DNA of 64,000 nucleotides from Marinobacterium iners (GCF_017310015.1 NZ_CP022297.1:1178001-1242000), one strand, 5' to 3'; positions 16,353 to 25,810 are shown, counted from the first letter of the stretch. Notes: generated from the letters alone by a model not told the origin. Numbers and translations: made by a program.

Positions 16353-19010
16353 GTGCGAGACATGATTGAAGATATCGATCCAATCGAAACCCAGGAATGG
16401 ATGGATGCTCTCGAATCCGTCGCCAAAAACGACGGTGACGAACGTGCGCGTTACCTCATGCGCGAACTCGGTTCCAGGGCTGCAGCGCTCGGTGTGCAGG
16501 ATGCCACCACGCTTAACACCCCATACGTAAACACCATCTCACCTCGCGATGAAGTGCGCATGCCGGGTGATCTGTTCATGGAACGACGCATTCGTTCCTT
16601 CATTCGCTGGAACGCAATGGCAATGGTCATGCGTGCCAATGACAATGAAGACGCACTCGGCGGTCATATCTCCAGCTTCTCCTCCTCTGCAACACTCTAC
16701 GATATCGGTTTTAACTACTTTTTTCATGGCCCTGAAGGCGATCGCGAATCCGACATGGTGTTCTTCCAGGGACACATCTCACCGGGTATTTATGCGCGTG
16801 CTTACCTTGAAGGTCGTCTGACAGAAGAGCAGCTGGACAACTTCCGCCGTGAAGTGGATGGCAATGGTCTGTCCTCCTATCCGCACCCCTGGTTGATGCC
16901 GAACTTCTGGCAGTTCCCGACCGTTTCCATGGGGCTCGGCCCGATTCAGGCGATCTACCAGGCGCACGTGATGCGTTACCTGTCTGCGCGGGATCTTGTC
17001 AAGCGCGGTAACCGCAAGGTGTGGGCATTCCTGGGTGATGGTGAGTGTGATGAGCCGGAAACGCTGGGCGCCATTTCACTGGCAGGGCGCGAGCAGCTGG
17101 AAAACCTGGTATTCGTGATCAACTGTAACCTGCAGCGTCTTGATGGCCCGGTACGCGGCAACGGCAAGATCGTGCAGGAGCTTGAAGGCGTATTCAAGGG
17201 CGCGGGCTGGAACGTGATCAAGGTCCTGTGGGGGCGTCACTGGGATCCGCTGTTTGAGCGCGATACCACCGGTCTGCTGACCAAGCGCATGAATGAAGTC
17301 TGCGACGGTGAGTTGCAGAACTACAAGGCCAACGGCGGTGCCTACACCCGCGAGCATTTCTTCGGCAAATACCCGGAGTTGCTCGAGTTGGTGAAGGACA
17401 TGTCCGATGACGAGATCATGAAACTCAACCGTGGTGGCCACGACCCCTACAAGGTGTACGCAGCCTACCATGAGGCGATGAACAACAAGGGCCAGCCTAC
17501 CGTTATTCTGGCTCAGACCGTCAAGGGTTACGGCACAGGCCAGTCCGGCCAGGCCAAGAATGATACCCACTCACTGAAGAAGGTGGCACTGGACGATCTC
17601 AAGGCGTTCCGTGATAACTTCAACATTCCGCTGTCTGATGATCAGCTGAAGGAAGTGCCGTATTACCGTCCGTCGCCGGACTCGCCTGAGATGAAGTACA
17701 TGCTGGAGCGCCGCAAGCAGCTTGGCGGTTTCTATCCGGCACGTCGTACCGAGTTTGAACAGCTGGAAATTCCCGGGCTTGATGCCTTTTCCGGGCAGCT
17801 TAAATCCAGCGGAGAGCGAACCCTTTCGACTCAGATGGCGCTGAACCGTGTACTCAGCACCCTGGTCAAGGACAAGAGCATGGGGCAGCGTGTGGTTCCG
17901 ATTGTACCGGACGAAGCGCGCACCTTCGGTATGGAAGGCATGTTCCGTCAGTTGGGCATATACTCTTCTGAAGGTCAGCGTTACGTTCCGCACGACTCCG
18001 ACCAGATCATGTACTACAAGGAGTCCAAGAGCGGCCAGATCCTGCAGGAAGGGATTAACGAGGCAGGCGCCATGTCGGCCTGGATTGCGGCGGCCACCTC
18101 ATATGCCAACAACAACTGCACCATGGTGCCGTTCTACATTTTCTACTCCATGTTCGGCTTCCAGCGCATTATGGACCTGGCCTGGGCAGCAGGTGACTCT
18201 CAGGCGCGTGGCTTCCTGATCGGTGCCACATCCGGGCGTACAACCCTGAACGGCGAAGGTCTTCAGCACCAGGATGGTCATAGCCATCTAATGGCGCAAA
18301 TGATCCCGAACTGTGTCTCCTACGACCCGACCTATGGCTACGAGATGGCCGTGATCGTGCAGGATGGCCTGCGTCGCATGTATCAGGAACAGGAAAACCG
18401 GTTCTACTACATCACCACGCTGAACGAGAACTACCAGCATCCGGAAATGCCGCAGGGTGCCGAAGAAGGCATCATCAAGGGCATGTACCTGCTGGAAGAG
18501 GGCAAGGATTCCGATCTCAAGGTGCAGCTGATGGGCTGTGGTTCGATTCTGCGCGAAGTGCGCGAGGCGGCAAACATTCTGCGCGACGAGTTCGGTGTTG
18601 AGGCGGATGTATGGAGTACGACCTCCATCAATGAGCTGCGCCGCGATGCGCAGGCAGTCAGTCGCTGGAATCTTCTGCACCCTGAAGAGGATGTGCGCAA
18701 GTCCTATGTGGAAGAGTGTCTGGAAGGGCGTGAAGGCCCGGTGATTGCATCCACCGACTACATTCGCCTGTACGCGGACCAGTTGCGTGAGTACATCCCG
18801 CGCCGCTACAAGGTGCTGGGTACTGACGGCTTTGGTCGCTCGGATACCCGTGGCAAGCTGCGTGAATTCTTTGAAGTTAACCGCTACTACGTCACGGTTG
18901 CAGCCCTGAAAGCACTGCAGGAAGAGGGCAAACTGGAGGCTTCGGTTGTCGCCAAGGCCATTCAGAAGTTCAACATCAACCCGGAAAAGCCGGCGCCCTG
19001 GACACTGTAA
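16353..19010 (+). CDS. aceE: Pyruvate dehydrogenase E1 component
   Basis: AceE is the thiamine-diphosphate E1 of the pyruvate dehydrogenase complex; it decarboxylates pyruvate and acetylates the lipoyl arms of AceF. The ThDP motif begins GDGECDEPE near residue 228 and closes with NCNLQ about 30 residues later. The chosen GTG at 16353 lies eight bases after GGAG and gives an 885-residue protein starting MRDMIEDIDPIETQEW, close to the E. coli length; an ATG nine bases later is possible. The homodimeric type without separate alpha/beta chains is clear from the length. It forms the pdhR-aceE-aceF cluster. Confidence 0.96.
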   Translation: MRDMIEDIDPIETQEWMDALESVAKNDGDERARYLMRELGSRAAALGVQDATTLNTPYVNTISPRDEVRMPGDLFMERRIRSFIRWNAMAMVMRANDNEDALGGHISSFSSSATLYDIGFNYFFHGPEGDRESDMVFFQGHISPGIYARAYLEGRLTEEQLDNFRREVDGNGLSSYPHPWLMPNFWQFPTVSMGLGPIQAIYQAHVMRYLSARDLVKRGNRKVWAFLGDGECDEPETLGAISLAGREQLENLVFVINCNLQRLDGPVRGNGKIVQELEGVFKGAGWNVIKVLWGRHWDPLFERDTTGLLTKRMNEVCDGELQNYKANGGAYTREHFFGKYPELLELVKDMSDDEIMKLNRGGHDPYKVYAAYHEAMNNKGQPTVILAQTVKGYGTGQSGQAKNDTHSLKKVALDDLKAFRDNFNIPLSDDQLKEVPYYRPSPDSPEMKYMLERRKQLGGFYPARRTEFEQLEIPGLDAFSGQLKSSGERTLSTQMALNRVLSTLVKDKSMGQRVVPIVPDEARTFGMEGMFRQLGIYSSEGQRYVPHDSDQIMYYKESKSGQILQEGINEAGAMSAWIAAATSYANNNCTMVPFYIFYSMFGFQRIMDLAWAAGDSQARGFLIGATSGRTTLNGEGLQHQDGHSHLMAQMIPNCVSYDPTYGYEMAVIVQDGLRRMYQEQENRFYYITTLNENYQHPEMPQGAEEGIIKGMYLLEEGKDSDLKVQLMGCGSILREVREAANILRDEFGVEADVWSTTSINELRRDAQAVSRWNLLHPEEDVRKSYVEECLEGREGPVIASTDYIRLYADQLREYIPRRYKVLGTDGFGRSDTRGKLREFFEVNRYYVTVAALKALQEEGKLEASVVAKAIQKFNINPEKPAPWTL

Positions 19011-19056
19011 GTGGCAGGCGAGTGAACATCTGACTGGTTAAGCGAGAGGAATTATT

Positions 19057-21054
19057 GTGACTACCACTACCATTAAAGTGCCTGATATCGGCGGTAGCGA
19101 AAACGTCGACATCATCGAAGTATGTGTCAAAGAGGGCGACACCATCGCCGAGGGTGATTCTCTGATCGTGCTGGAGACTGATAAGGCCTCCATGGAAGTC
19201 CCCTCCACCCACGCGGGTGTGGTGAAGAAAATTGTTGTTTCAGAAGGCAGCACCTGTAACGAGGGTGACGTGATTCTGGAGCTGGAAACGGACGCGGAGG
19301 GCGGCTCTGAGCCAGCGGCGTCTGGTGAGTCTGCAGCGACGAAGGCGGAAGAGTCGGCGCCGGCATCTGAGCCCGAAGCGACCAAACAGGCGGCGCCCAC
19401 GTCTGATTCCGGCAGCCGCATTGAGCAGGTGCTGGTACCGGATCTCTCCGGCGCATCTGATGTGGATGTGATCGAAGTGCTGGTCAAGGCCGGCGATGAA
19501 ATCGCTGAAGGCGATAGTCTGATTACTCTGGAAACCGATAAGGCTTCAATGGAAGTGCCAGCCCCGATGGGTGGTAAGGTTGTTTCCATGAAGATTAAGG
19601 AAGGCGATCAGGTTAATGAAGGCGACCTGCTGCTCGAGCTTGAAGTCAGTGGCGGCGCGTCCGGATCTGGCCAAAGTGACACTCCGGCTGCTGATGCATC
19701 GGTGACACCGTCTAATTCTGAGTCTGCAGCTGAATCTGCGCCTGCAGCTGCATCCGGTGGTGTGGAACAAGTGACCGTTCCGGACCTGTCCGGTGCCAGC
19801 GATGTAGACGTGATCGAAGTGCTGGTCAAAGCCGGTGACGAGATCGCGGAAGGTGACAGCCTGATCACACTTGAAACCGACAAGGCTTCTATGGAAGTGC
19901 CGGCTCCGAAAGGTGGCAGGGTCAAGTCTGTCAGTATCAGTGAGGGCGATAAGGTCAATGAAGGTGATGTGATCATTGAGCTGGAAGTGGCGGGTGCTCC
20001 TGCCGCAGCCCCCAAGGCTGACACTTCCAAGGCTGCATCAGCGCCCGCTGCCAAGTCTGCATCGGCTGCTGCACCTGCCAAGTCGGCTGCTCCGGCAGCG
20101 GATAAGAATGTGGATCTTGGAGCGCTTGAGCAGAAGAACCGCAAGGTACATGCTGGCCCGGCCGTGCGTGCACTGGCACGTGAGTTTGGCGTCGAGCTGG
20201 CCAATGTCTCCGGTACGGGCCGTAAGGGTCGTATCCTGAAGGAAGATGTTCAAGCCTATGTGAAGTCTGCGTTGAAGCAGCTGAGCGAAAAAGGTCCGGC
20301 TGCCGTGACCGGCGGCAGTGGTATTCCGGTCATTCCGGCGGTGGACTTCAGCAAGTTCGGTGAAACCGAGATGGTTAAGCTGAGCAAGGTGGACAAGATC
20401 ACCCGTGACAACATGTCGCGCTGCTGGCTGAATATTCCGCACGTGACTCAGTTTGATGATGCCGATATCACTGAGCTTGAAGCTTTCCGCAAGGAGATGA
20501 AGGACGCGGCTGTGAAGGAAGGCGTCAAGCTGACCCCGCTGCCGTTCATGATCAAGGCCTGTGCCATTGCGCTCAAGCGTCACCAGAAATTCAATGCATC
20601 GCTGCATCATGATGGTGAGCACATTGTCTACAAGCAGTACGTCAATATCGGTATCGCAGTGGATACACCGAACGGTCTGATGGTGCCGGTGATCAAGGAT
20701 GCAGATCAGAAGAGCGTCTACGATCTGGCACGCGAAGCGACCGAGCTGGCCGGCAAGGCCAAGGATCGCAAGCTGAAGCCGAACGAAATGCAGGGTGCCT
20801 GCTTCACCATCTCCAGTCTCGGCGGTATCGGCGGCAATGGTTTTACGCCGATCGTCAATGCGCCGGAGGTGGCGATCCTCGGTATCTCCAAGGCGGATAT
20901 CAAGCCGCGCTGGAATGGCAAGGAGTTCGAGCCGCGCCTGATGCTGCCACTGTGCCTGTCCTACGATCACCGTGCCATCAACGGTGGTGATGCCGGTCGT
21001 TTCCTGACCGACCTGAACGGGCTGCTGAGCGATATCCGTCGTCTGGTGCTCTGA
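19057..21054 (+). CDS. aceF: Dihydrolipoamide acetyltransferase E2 with three lipoyl domains
   Basis: AceF is the E2 core of pyruvate dehydrogenase. Three lipoyl domains are visible, each with ETDKASMEV; the lipoylated lysines are Lys43, Lys162 and Lys276. Ala/Pro/Ser-rich linkers separate them. A peripheral-subunit-binding domain follows near residues 365-405 (AGPAVRALAREFGV) and then the acetyltransferase core with the catalytic His638 in SYDHRAINGG. The start is GTG after GAGAGGAA. No lpd gene follows; a strong terminator does, so the E3 must be encoded elsewhere. Confidence 0.96.
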   Translation: MTTTTIKVPDIGGSENVDIIEVCVKEGDTIAEGDSLIVLETDKASMEVPSTHAGVVKKIVVSEGSTCNEGDVILELETDAEGGSEPAASGESAATKAEESAPASEPEATKQAAPTSDSGSRIEQVLVPDLSGASDVDVIEVLVKAGDEIAEGDSLITLETDKASMEVPAPMGGKVVSMKIKEGDQVNEGDLLLELEVSGGASGSGQSDTPAADASVTPSNSESAAESAPAAASGGVEQVTVPDLSGASDVDVIEVLVKAGDEIAEGDSLITLETDKASMEVPAPKGGRVKSVSISEGDKVNEGDVIIELEVAGAPAAAPKADTSKAASAPAAKSASAAAPAKSAAPAADKNVDLGALEQKNRKVHAGPAVRALAREFGVELANVSGTGRKGRILKEDVQAYVKSALKQLSEKGPAAVTGGSGIPVIPAVDFSKFGETEMVKLSKVDKITRDNMSRCWLNIPHVTQFDDADITELEAFRKEMKDAAVKEGVKLTPLPFMIKACAIALKRHQKFNASLHHDGEHIVYKQYVNIGIAVDTPNGLMVPVIKDADQKSVYDLAREATELAGKAKDRKLKPNEMQGACFTISSLGGIGGNGFTPIVNAPEVAILGISKADIKPRWNGKEFEPRLMLPLCLSYDHRAINGGDAGRFLTDLNGLLSDIRRLVL

Positions 21055-21090
21055 CCTGCTGTAATCGGCAAGGCTTGGAAATACGGTAAT

Positions 21091-21130
21091 AAAAAAGGGG
21101 TGAAGATCCAGTGATCTTCACCCCTTTTTT
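21091..21130. terminator. Strong bidirectional terminator
   Basis: An 18-bp perfect inverted repeat (arms 21091-21108 and 21113-21130, loop CAGT) starts with A6 and ends with T6, so it works on both strands. It ends aceF and the convergent purine permease gene. Confidence 0.95.
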
Positions 21131-21176
21131 CGTTGTGCCATAGCGCGGTGCATGACCGGGATAAACTCGCGTGCCT

Positions 21177-22469
21177 CTAGCCGTAAAACGCCATTTTAAC
21201 GATGAACAGGGCGGACAGTATCCAAAGCGCCGGATTAAGCTGATCAAAGCGCCCACTCAGTGCTTTGATCACGGTGTATGAGATCAGACCAAAGGCGATA
21301 CCGGTAGTGATGGAAAATGTCAGTGGCATGCTGACGGCGGCGATGACAACGGGCGCGGCTTCGGTGATGTCATCCCAGTTTATCTGGATCAGGCTGTGAG
21401 TCATCAGCACGGCAACGAACAGAAGGGCAGGGGCAGTGGCATAGGCCGGAATGGTGCCTGCCAACGGTGACATGAACAGGCAAGCCAGAAACAGGATGCC
21501 CACAACGACAGCCGTGAGGCCGGTGCGCCCGCCGGCAGCGATGCCTGCGCCGGATTCGACATAGCTGGTGGTCGTTGAGGTGCCCATGACCGAACCAGCC
21601 ATGGTGGCGGTGGAGTCTGCCATCAGGGCGCGGCCCAGGCGTGGCAGTTTGCCATCGGGTGTCAGCAGCTTGCCTTTCTGAGCTACCGCGATGAGTGTGC
21701 CCGAGGTGTCAAACAGGTCCACAAACAGGAATGAGAAGATAACACTGACCAGGCCAATGCTGAGAGCGCCGGCTATGTCCAGTTGGCCAAGGGTGGGGGC
21801 GAGGGACGGTGGGGCGGAAAATACGCCGTTGAACTCTGTCTGGCCTGCTATCAGGCTGACCAGAGTGATGGCGAGAATGCCGATCATGACAGATCCGGTA
21901 ACCTGGCGGTAATACAGAGCAGCAATCAGAACAAAACCGATGCAGGCCATGATCGCACCCCATTGACCCATGTCTCCGATAGTGACCAGAGTGGCGGGGT
22001 TGTCCACCACAATGCCTGCGTTCTTGAGGCCGATAAAACCCAGAAACAGACCGATGCCTGCGCCAATGCCTGCTTTCAGTGCCAGTGGGATGCTATTGAT
22101 GATCCACTCGCGAATGCGGAAAACTGACAGCAGGAAAAAGCAGACGCCGGAAATGAATACGGCACCCAGTGCGGTTTCCCAGCTGTAGCCCATCTGTCCG
22201 ACAACGGTAAAGCTGAAAAAGGCATTCAGGCCCATGCCGGGTGCAAGCGCGATTGGGTAGTTGGCCCAAAATCCCATCACAAAACAACCGATGGCCGCTG
22301 CAAGGCAGGTGGCGACAAATACGGCGCCTGCATCCATTCCGGTACTGGCCAGCATCGAGGGGTTCACAAAAATGATGTAGGCCATTGTCAGAAAGGTGGT
22401 GATTCCGGCAATGACTTCAGTCTTGATGGAGGTGTTATGCTCTTTGAGCTTAAATATCCTGTCCAGCAT
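21177..22469 (-). CDS. AzgA-type purine (hypoxanthine/guanine/adenine) permease
   Basis: A 430-residue NCS2-fold transporter with 12-14 hydrophobic segments. It has the N-terminal ITTFLTMAYIIFVNP and the GMGLNAFF motif of the AzgA subgroup (AdeP/GhxP relatives), which take up hypoxanthine, guanine or adenine by proton symport. I prefer the ATG at 22469 (MLDRIFKLKEHNT), which matches homologue N-termini; a GTG five codons upstream is possible. The gene is monocistronic between a strong terminator and the tRNA-Pro pair. The exact base is not deducible. Confidence 0.9.
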   Translation of the reverse strand: MLDRIFKLKEHNTSIKTEVIAGITTFLTMAYIIFVNPSMLASTGMDAGAVFVATCLAAAIGCFVMGFWANYPIALAPGMGLNAFFSFTVVGQMGYSWETALGAVFISGVCFFLLSVFRIREWIINSIPLALKAGIGAGIGLFLGFIGLKNAGIVVDNPATLVTIGDMGQWGAIMACIGFVLIAALYYRQVTGSVMIGILAITLVSLIAGQTEFNGVFSAPPSLAPTLGQLDIAGALSIGLVSVIFSFLFVDLFDTSGTLIAVAQKGKLLTPDGKLPRLGRALMADSTATMAGSVMGTSTTTSYVESGAGIAAGGRTGLTAVVVGILFLACLFMSPLAGTIPAYATAPALLFVAVLMTHSLIQINWDDITEAAPVVIAAVSMPLTFSITTGIAFGLISYTVIKALSGRFDQLNPALWILSALFIVKMAFYG

Positions 22470-22564
22470 GAGTGAGATATCCACAGATTACGGGAAAGGC
22501 GAAATTCTACCTGAGTCTCACGCAGTGATCAGTATTGAATATGATGAAAGGCGGGAAAGAAGAT

Positions 22565-22641
22565 TGGTCGGGGTGACAGGATTTGAACCTACGACCCCTG
22601 CCTCCCGAAGACAGTGCTCTACCAGGCTGAGCTACACCCCG
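22565..22641 (-). tRNA. tRNA-Pro (CGG), copy 1
   Basis: A 77-nt cloverleaf on the minus strand. Acceptor CGGGGTG pairs with CACCCCG, the D arm is GCTC...GAGC, and the anticodon loop TTCGGGA gives CGG, reading CCG proline codons. The T loop is TTCAAAT and the 3' ACCA is encoded. The sequence is identical to the copy 23 nt away. Confidence 0.95.
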
Positions 22642-22664
22642 ACGCAATACCTAGATTCAGCAAG

Positions 22665-22741
22665 TGGTCGGGGTGACAGGATTTGAACCTACGACCCCTG
22701 CCTCCCGAAGACAGTGCTCTACCAGGCTGAGCTACACCCCG
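22665..22741 (-). tRNA. tRNA-Pro (CGG), copy 2
   Basis: A second, identical 77-nt tRNA-Pro with anticodon CGG and encoded CCA, exactly 100 bases from the first. On the minus strand this copy is transcribed first, so the two are probably cut from one precursor. The spacing suggests a recent tandem duplication. Confidence 0.95.
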
Positions 22742-22912
22742 ACAAAGCTGAAGCTAAGTAATTGTTCTGATTGGAGGATGGCGTGGGAGCGCCTCAATCA
22801 GGAACGGGGCGCATTATAGAGAGCCGGTGCCTGATTGCCAATAGGCGAGAGGTATTTTGTTAAGAAAATAAGTACACTCCTCAACGCTGATAACAGTGAA
22901 AAAGGGGGGGAT

Positions 22913-23278
22913 ATGCTGATTGGGTTGATGGTGCTGCTGATTTGTCAGCTGCTGGGTGAGTGGGTGGTGTTGGCGTTGGAGCTTCCGGTACCCGGGCCGG
23001 TAATGGGCATGGTACTGCTGCTGGTAGGGCTGGTGATCAAGCGACAAGTGCCGGACCTGATCCGGCAGCCATCCGAAGGTTTGCTGCGCCATCTGACGTT
23101 ACTGTTTGTTCCGGCTGGTGTTGGTTTAATGGTGCATGCCGAGCTGATTGCGGCTGAGTGGCTGATTATTATGGTGGCGCTGGTAGTCAGTACAGTCGTC
23201 ACGGTACTGGTGACGGCGCTGGTACTGAAACGATTGACTCGTAAGCTGGATATGGCCGCATTGGAGGAACGGCGATGA
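22913..23278 (+). CDS. LrgA/CidA-family membrane protein
   Basis: A 121-residue protein with four predicted membrane helices, beginning LIGLMVLLICQLLGE and containing the family's PVPGPVMGMV segment. LrgA/CidA proteins were described as holin/antiholin-like; the LrgAB/CidAB pair has also been linked to pyruvate or lactate movement. The ATG follows an A3G7 ribosome site, and an upstream in-frame start adds 26 polar residues, so I excluded it. The last bases overlap the next gene as ATGA. Confidence 0.9.
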   Translation: MLIGLMVLLICQLLGEWVVLALELPVPGPVMGMVLLLVGLVIKRQVPDLIRQPSEGLLRHLTLLFVPAGVGLMVHAELIAAEWLIIMVALVVSTVVTVLVTALVLKRLTRKLDMAALEERR

Positions 23279-23988
23279 GTAGCTTTTGGGTCTATTTTGC
23301 CGCCAAGCCCCTGTTCTGGATTATTGTCACCATTGCCACTTTTCTGTTCAGTAGTTGGCTTAATCGGAGGGTGGGAGGCACGCCTCTGCTACACCCTGTG
23401 CTGGTAGCACTGTCGCTGATCATTGTTTTTCTCCAGCTGACCGGAACGGACTATGACACCTATTTTAGTGGTGCCCAGTTCATTCATTTTTTGCTGGGGC
23501 CAGCAACAGTCGCCCTCGCAGTACCCCTGTATGACCATTTTGAACGGGTCAAGAAAATGTTGGTGCCGTTACTGGTTGCGTGTTTGTGCGGCGCGGTAAC
23601 CGCCAGTGCATCGGCCATCCTTGTGGCCTGGGTATTGGGCGCATCCGAAGGGATGCTTTTGTCATTGGCGCCCAAATCCGTGACTTCACCGATCGCCATC
23701 GGGATTGCCGAGAAAATTGGTGGTTATCCTTCGTTGGCAGCGGGTCTGGTACTGATTACCGGCGCCATCGGATGCATTGTTGCGCCCCCGCTTTTTCGGT
23801 TGCTCAAAATCGAGGATGATGCCGTGAAGGGGTTTACCCTGGGGGTTTCAGCTCATGGTTTTGGTACGGCGTATGCTTTTGAGTTCAGTACGCTGGCCGG
23901 TGCTTTTTCCGGGCTTGCGATGGGGATGACCGGGTTGCTGACCGCTTTTCTGGTGCCGGTGTTGGTACGAATATTCGGGCTGGGGTGA
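23275..23988 (+). CDS. LrgB/CidB-family membrane protein
   Basis: The 237-residue partner of the preceding LrgA-like protein, with about seven hydrophobic segments. Family features are the PKSVTSPIAIGIAEKIGG loop and the SAHGFGTA motif. The two genes overlap by four bases and so are translated together. Their role, whether cell lysis control or export of small acids, cannot be read from the sequence; the nearby pyruvate/lactate module makes the second idea attractive but is only context. Confidence 0.9.
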   Translation: MSSFWVYFAAKPLFWIIVTIATFLFSSWLNRRVGGTPLLHPVLVALSLIIVFLQLTGTDYDTYFSGAQFIHFLLGPATVALAVPLYDHFERVKKMLVPLLVACLCGAVTASASAILVAWVLGASEGMLLSLAPKSVTSPIAIGIAEKIGGYPSLAAGLVLITGAIGCIVAPPLFRLLKIEDDAVKGFTLGVSAHGFGTAYAFEFSTLAGAFSGLAMGMTGLLTAFLVPVLVRIFGLG

Positions 23989-24105
23989 CCTTGAATACGG
24001 CGGCTTGCGTAACAGCCGTGTTGCGGATTTGCGAAAACCGGTCTGCAGCAGTAAAGTTCGCCCCCGTTGTGGCGTTCATAAACTGACCAGAGGTGCAGAC
24101 TGAAG

Positions 24106-25212
24106 ATGACCCCGCTTGAACGATACCGTAAAGACCTGGAACGTGAAGACTTCTCCTATGATTCGACTCAGGAGATGGCGGTCGGCCATCTGCAGCGCCT
24201 GTACGATGAGCTGGTAGCGGCTGAACGGGCGCCAAAGCCCGGTCTGATGCAGCGTTTGGGCGGAAGGATCAAGCGTACGCCACAGGAGCCGATCAAGGGG
24301 TTGTATTTCTGGGGTGGTGTCGGACGGGGCAAAACCTATTTGATGGATACCTTCTATGACAGTCTGCCGTTTGAGCGCAAGATGCGGACCCACTTTCACC
24401 GCTTCATGCAGAGGGTGCACCATGAGCTCAAAGCGCTGGATGGAACCAAGAACCCGCTGACTGAAATTGGTCGCAAGTATGCGCAGGAGGCACGCATCAT
24501 CTGCTTTGATGAGTTTTTCGTGTCCGATATTACCGATGCGATGATTCTGGGTGGATTGATGCAAGAGCTGTTCAACAATGGAGTGTCACTGGTGGCAACT
24601 TCCAATATCGTTCCTGACGGGCTCTACAAGGACGGTCTGCAGCGTCAGCGTTTTCTGCCGGCCATTGATATGCTCAAGCGTTTCACCGAAGTGGTCAATG
24701 TGGACGGGGGAGTCGACTATCGTCTGCGCGCGCTGGAGCAGGCCGAACTCTACCATTGGCCGCTGGATGCAGCTGCAGACGAGAGCCTGAGTCGCAGTTT
24801 TGAAAGCCTCGCGCCCGACCTGGAGGAAGAGCAGTATGGTGCCCAGATAGAGATCAATGGTCGCAAACTGCAGGCGCGGCGTCTGTGTGAAGATGTAGCC
24901 TGGTTTGATTTCAATGCACTGTGCGAAGGTGCGCGCTCACAGAACGATTACATTGAGCTTGGCAAAATCTATCATGCTGTACTGCTCAGTAATGTTCCCC
25001 AGTTGGGGCGCAAGAATGATGACGCTGCTCGCCGATTCATCAACCTGGTCGATGAGTTCTATGACTCAGGCGTCAAGCTGATCATCTCCGCAGAAGTACC
25101 GATTCATGAAATCTATACTGAAGGTCGGCTTTCATTCGAGATTGAGCGTACCCAGAGTCGTCTGCTTGAGATGCAGTCGCATGAATATCTGGCGCGCGAA
25201 CATCGGGCCTGA
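24106..25212 (+). CDS. zapE: Cell-division ATPase ZapE
   Basis: ZapE is an AFG1-like AAA-type ATPase that joins the constricting division ring under stress. The Walker A motif GGVGRGKT is at residues 70-77 and the Walker B ICFDEFF at 132-138 (Asp135, Glu136); the SDITDAMILGGLM segment and TSN sensor-1 follow. Length 368 matches the family. It lies directly upstream of rplM-rpsI, the conserved order. Confidence 0.95.
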   Translation: MTPLERYRKDLEREDFSYDSTQEMAVGHLQRLYDELVAAERAPKPGLMQRLGGRIKRTPQEPIKGLYFWGGVGRGKTYLMDTFYDSLPFERKMRTHFHRFMQRVHHELKALDGTKNPLTEIGRKYAQEARIICFDEFFVSDITDAMILGGLMQELFNNGVSLVATSNIVPDGLYKDGLQRQRFLPAIDMLKRFTEVVNVDGGVDYRLRALEQAELYHWPLDAAADESLSRSFESLAPDLEEEQYGAQIEINGRKLQARRLCEDVAWFDFNALCEGARSQNDYIELGKIYHAVLLSNVPQLGRKNDDAARRFINLVDEFYDSGVKLIISAEVPIHEIYTEGRLSFEIERTQSRLLEMQSHEYLAREHRA

Positions 25213-25218
25213 AAGCAC

Positions 25219-25306
25219 TTTTCAAGCAGGGTTGAAGCAAGTATAATGCGCGCTCCCTGAAAGCAGGGTGCCGAAAAAGTGTACGTTAGCGGCTTTGCTG
25301 CTAACC
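25219..25306 (+). promoter_or_regulatory. rplM promoter and leader hairpin
   Basis: A perfect -10 TATAAT (25242-25247) has a weak -35 TTTTCA (25219-25224) 17 bases upstream. The leader then holds GTTAGCGGC and GCTGCTAAC (25286-25306) around a short T-rich loop, which can fold as a hairpin 62 bases before the rplM start. In E. coli L13 represses its own mRNA through the leader; a similar role here is inference. Confidence 0.6.
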
Positions 25307-25368
25307 AATAACTATAAGGTAAGTCGGAATCTCGGATTCGAGACTTAAATTGTAAGGTGAAACCATCC

Positions 25369-25797
25369 ATGAAAACTTTTACCGCCAAACCGGCCGAAGT
25401 AAAACGCGACTGGTATGTTGTGGACGCAGAAGGTAAAACTCTGGGTCGCCTGGCAACTGAAATTGCCCGTCGTCTGCGTGGCAAGCACAAGCCGGAATAC
25501 ACTCCGCACGTTGATACCGGTGACTACATTGTTGTAGTGAACGCTGAAAAGGTTCACGTAACCGGCAACAAGCGCAATGACAAGATGTACTATCGTCACT
25601 CCGGTTTTCCGGGTGGCCTGAAGGAAGCCAACTTCAACAAGATGGTACAGACCTTCCCTGAGCGCACGATTGAGCTGGCTGTAAAGGGCATGCTGCCGAA
25701 AGGTCCTCTGGGCCGTGCCATGTACACCAAGCTGAAAGTCTACGCTGGTGGCGAGCACCCGCACCAGGCTCAGCAACCGAAAGAACTGAACATCTAA
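25369..25797 (+). CDS. rplM: 50S ribosomal protein L13
   Basis: L13 is an early-assembly protein of the large subunit. The 142-residue product starts MKTFTAKP and has the L13 signatures LGRLATEIA and the KMLPKGPLGR-like GMLPKGPLGRAM segment. The chosen ATG follows AAGGTGA; a start four codons upstream is less likely. It is co-transcribed with rpsI, 13 bases downstream. Confidence 0.98.
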   Translation: MKTFTAKPAEVKRDWYVVDAEGKTLGRLATEIARRLRGKHKPEYTPHVDTGDYIVVVNAEKVHVTGNKRNDKMYYRHSGFPGGLKEANFNKMVQTFPERTIELAVKGMLPKGPLGRAMYTKLKVYAGGEHPHQAQQPKELNI

Positions 25798-25810
25798 GGG
25801 GAAGGCGAAA

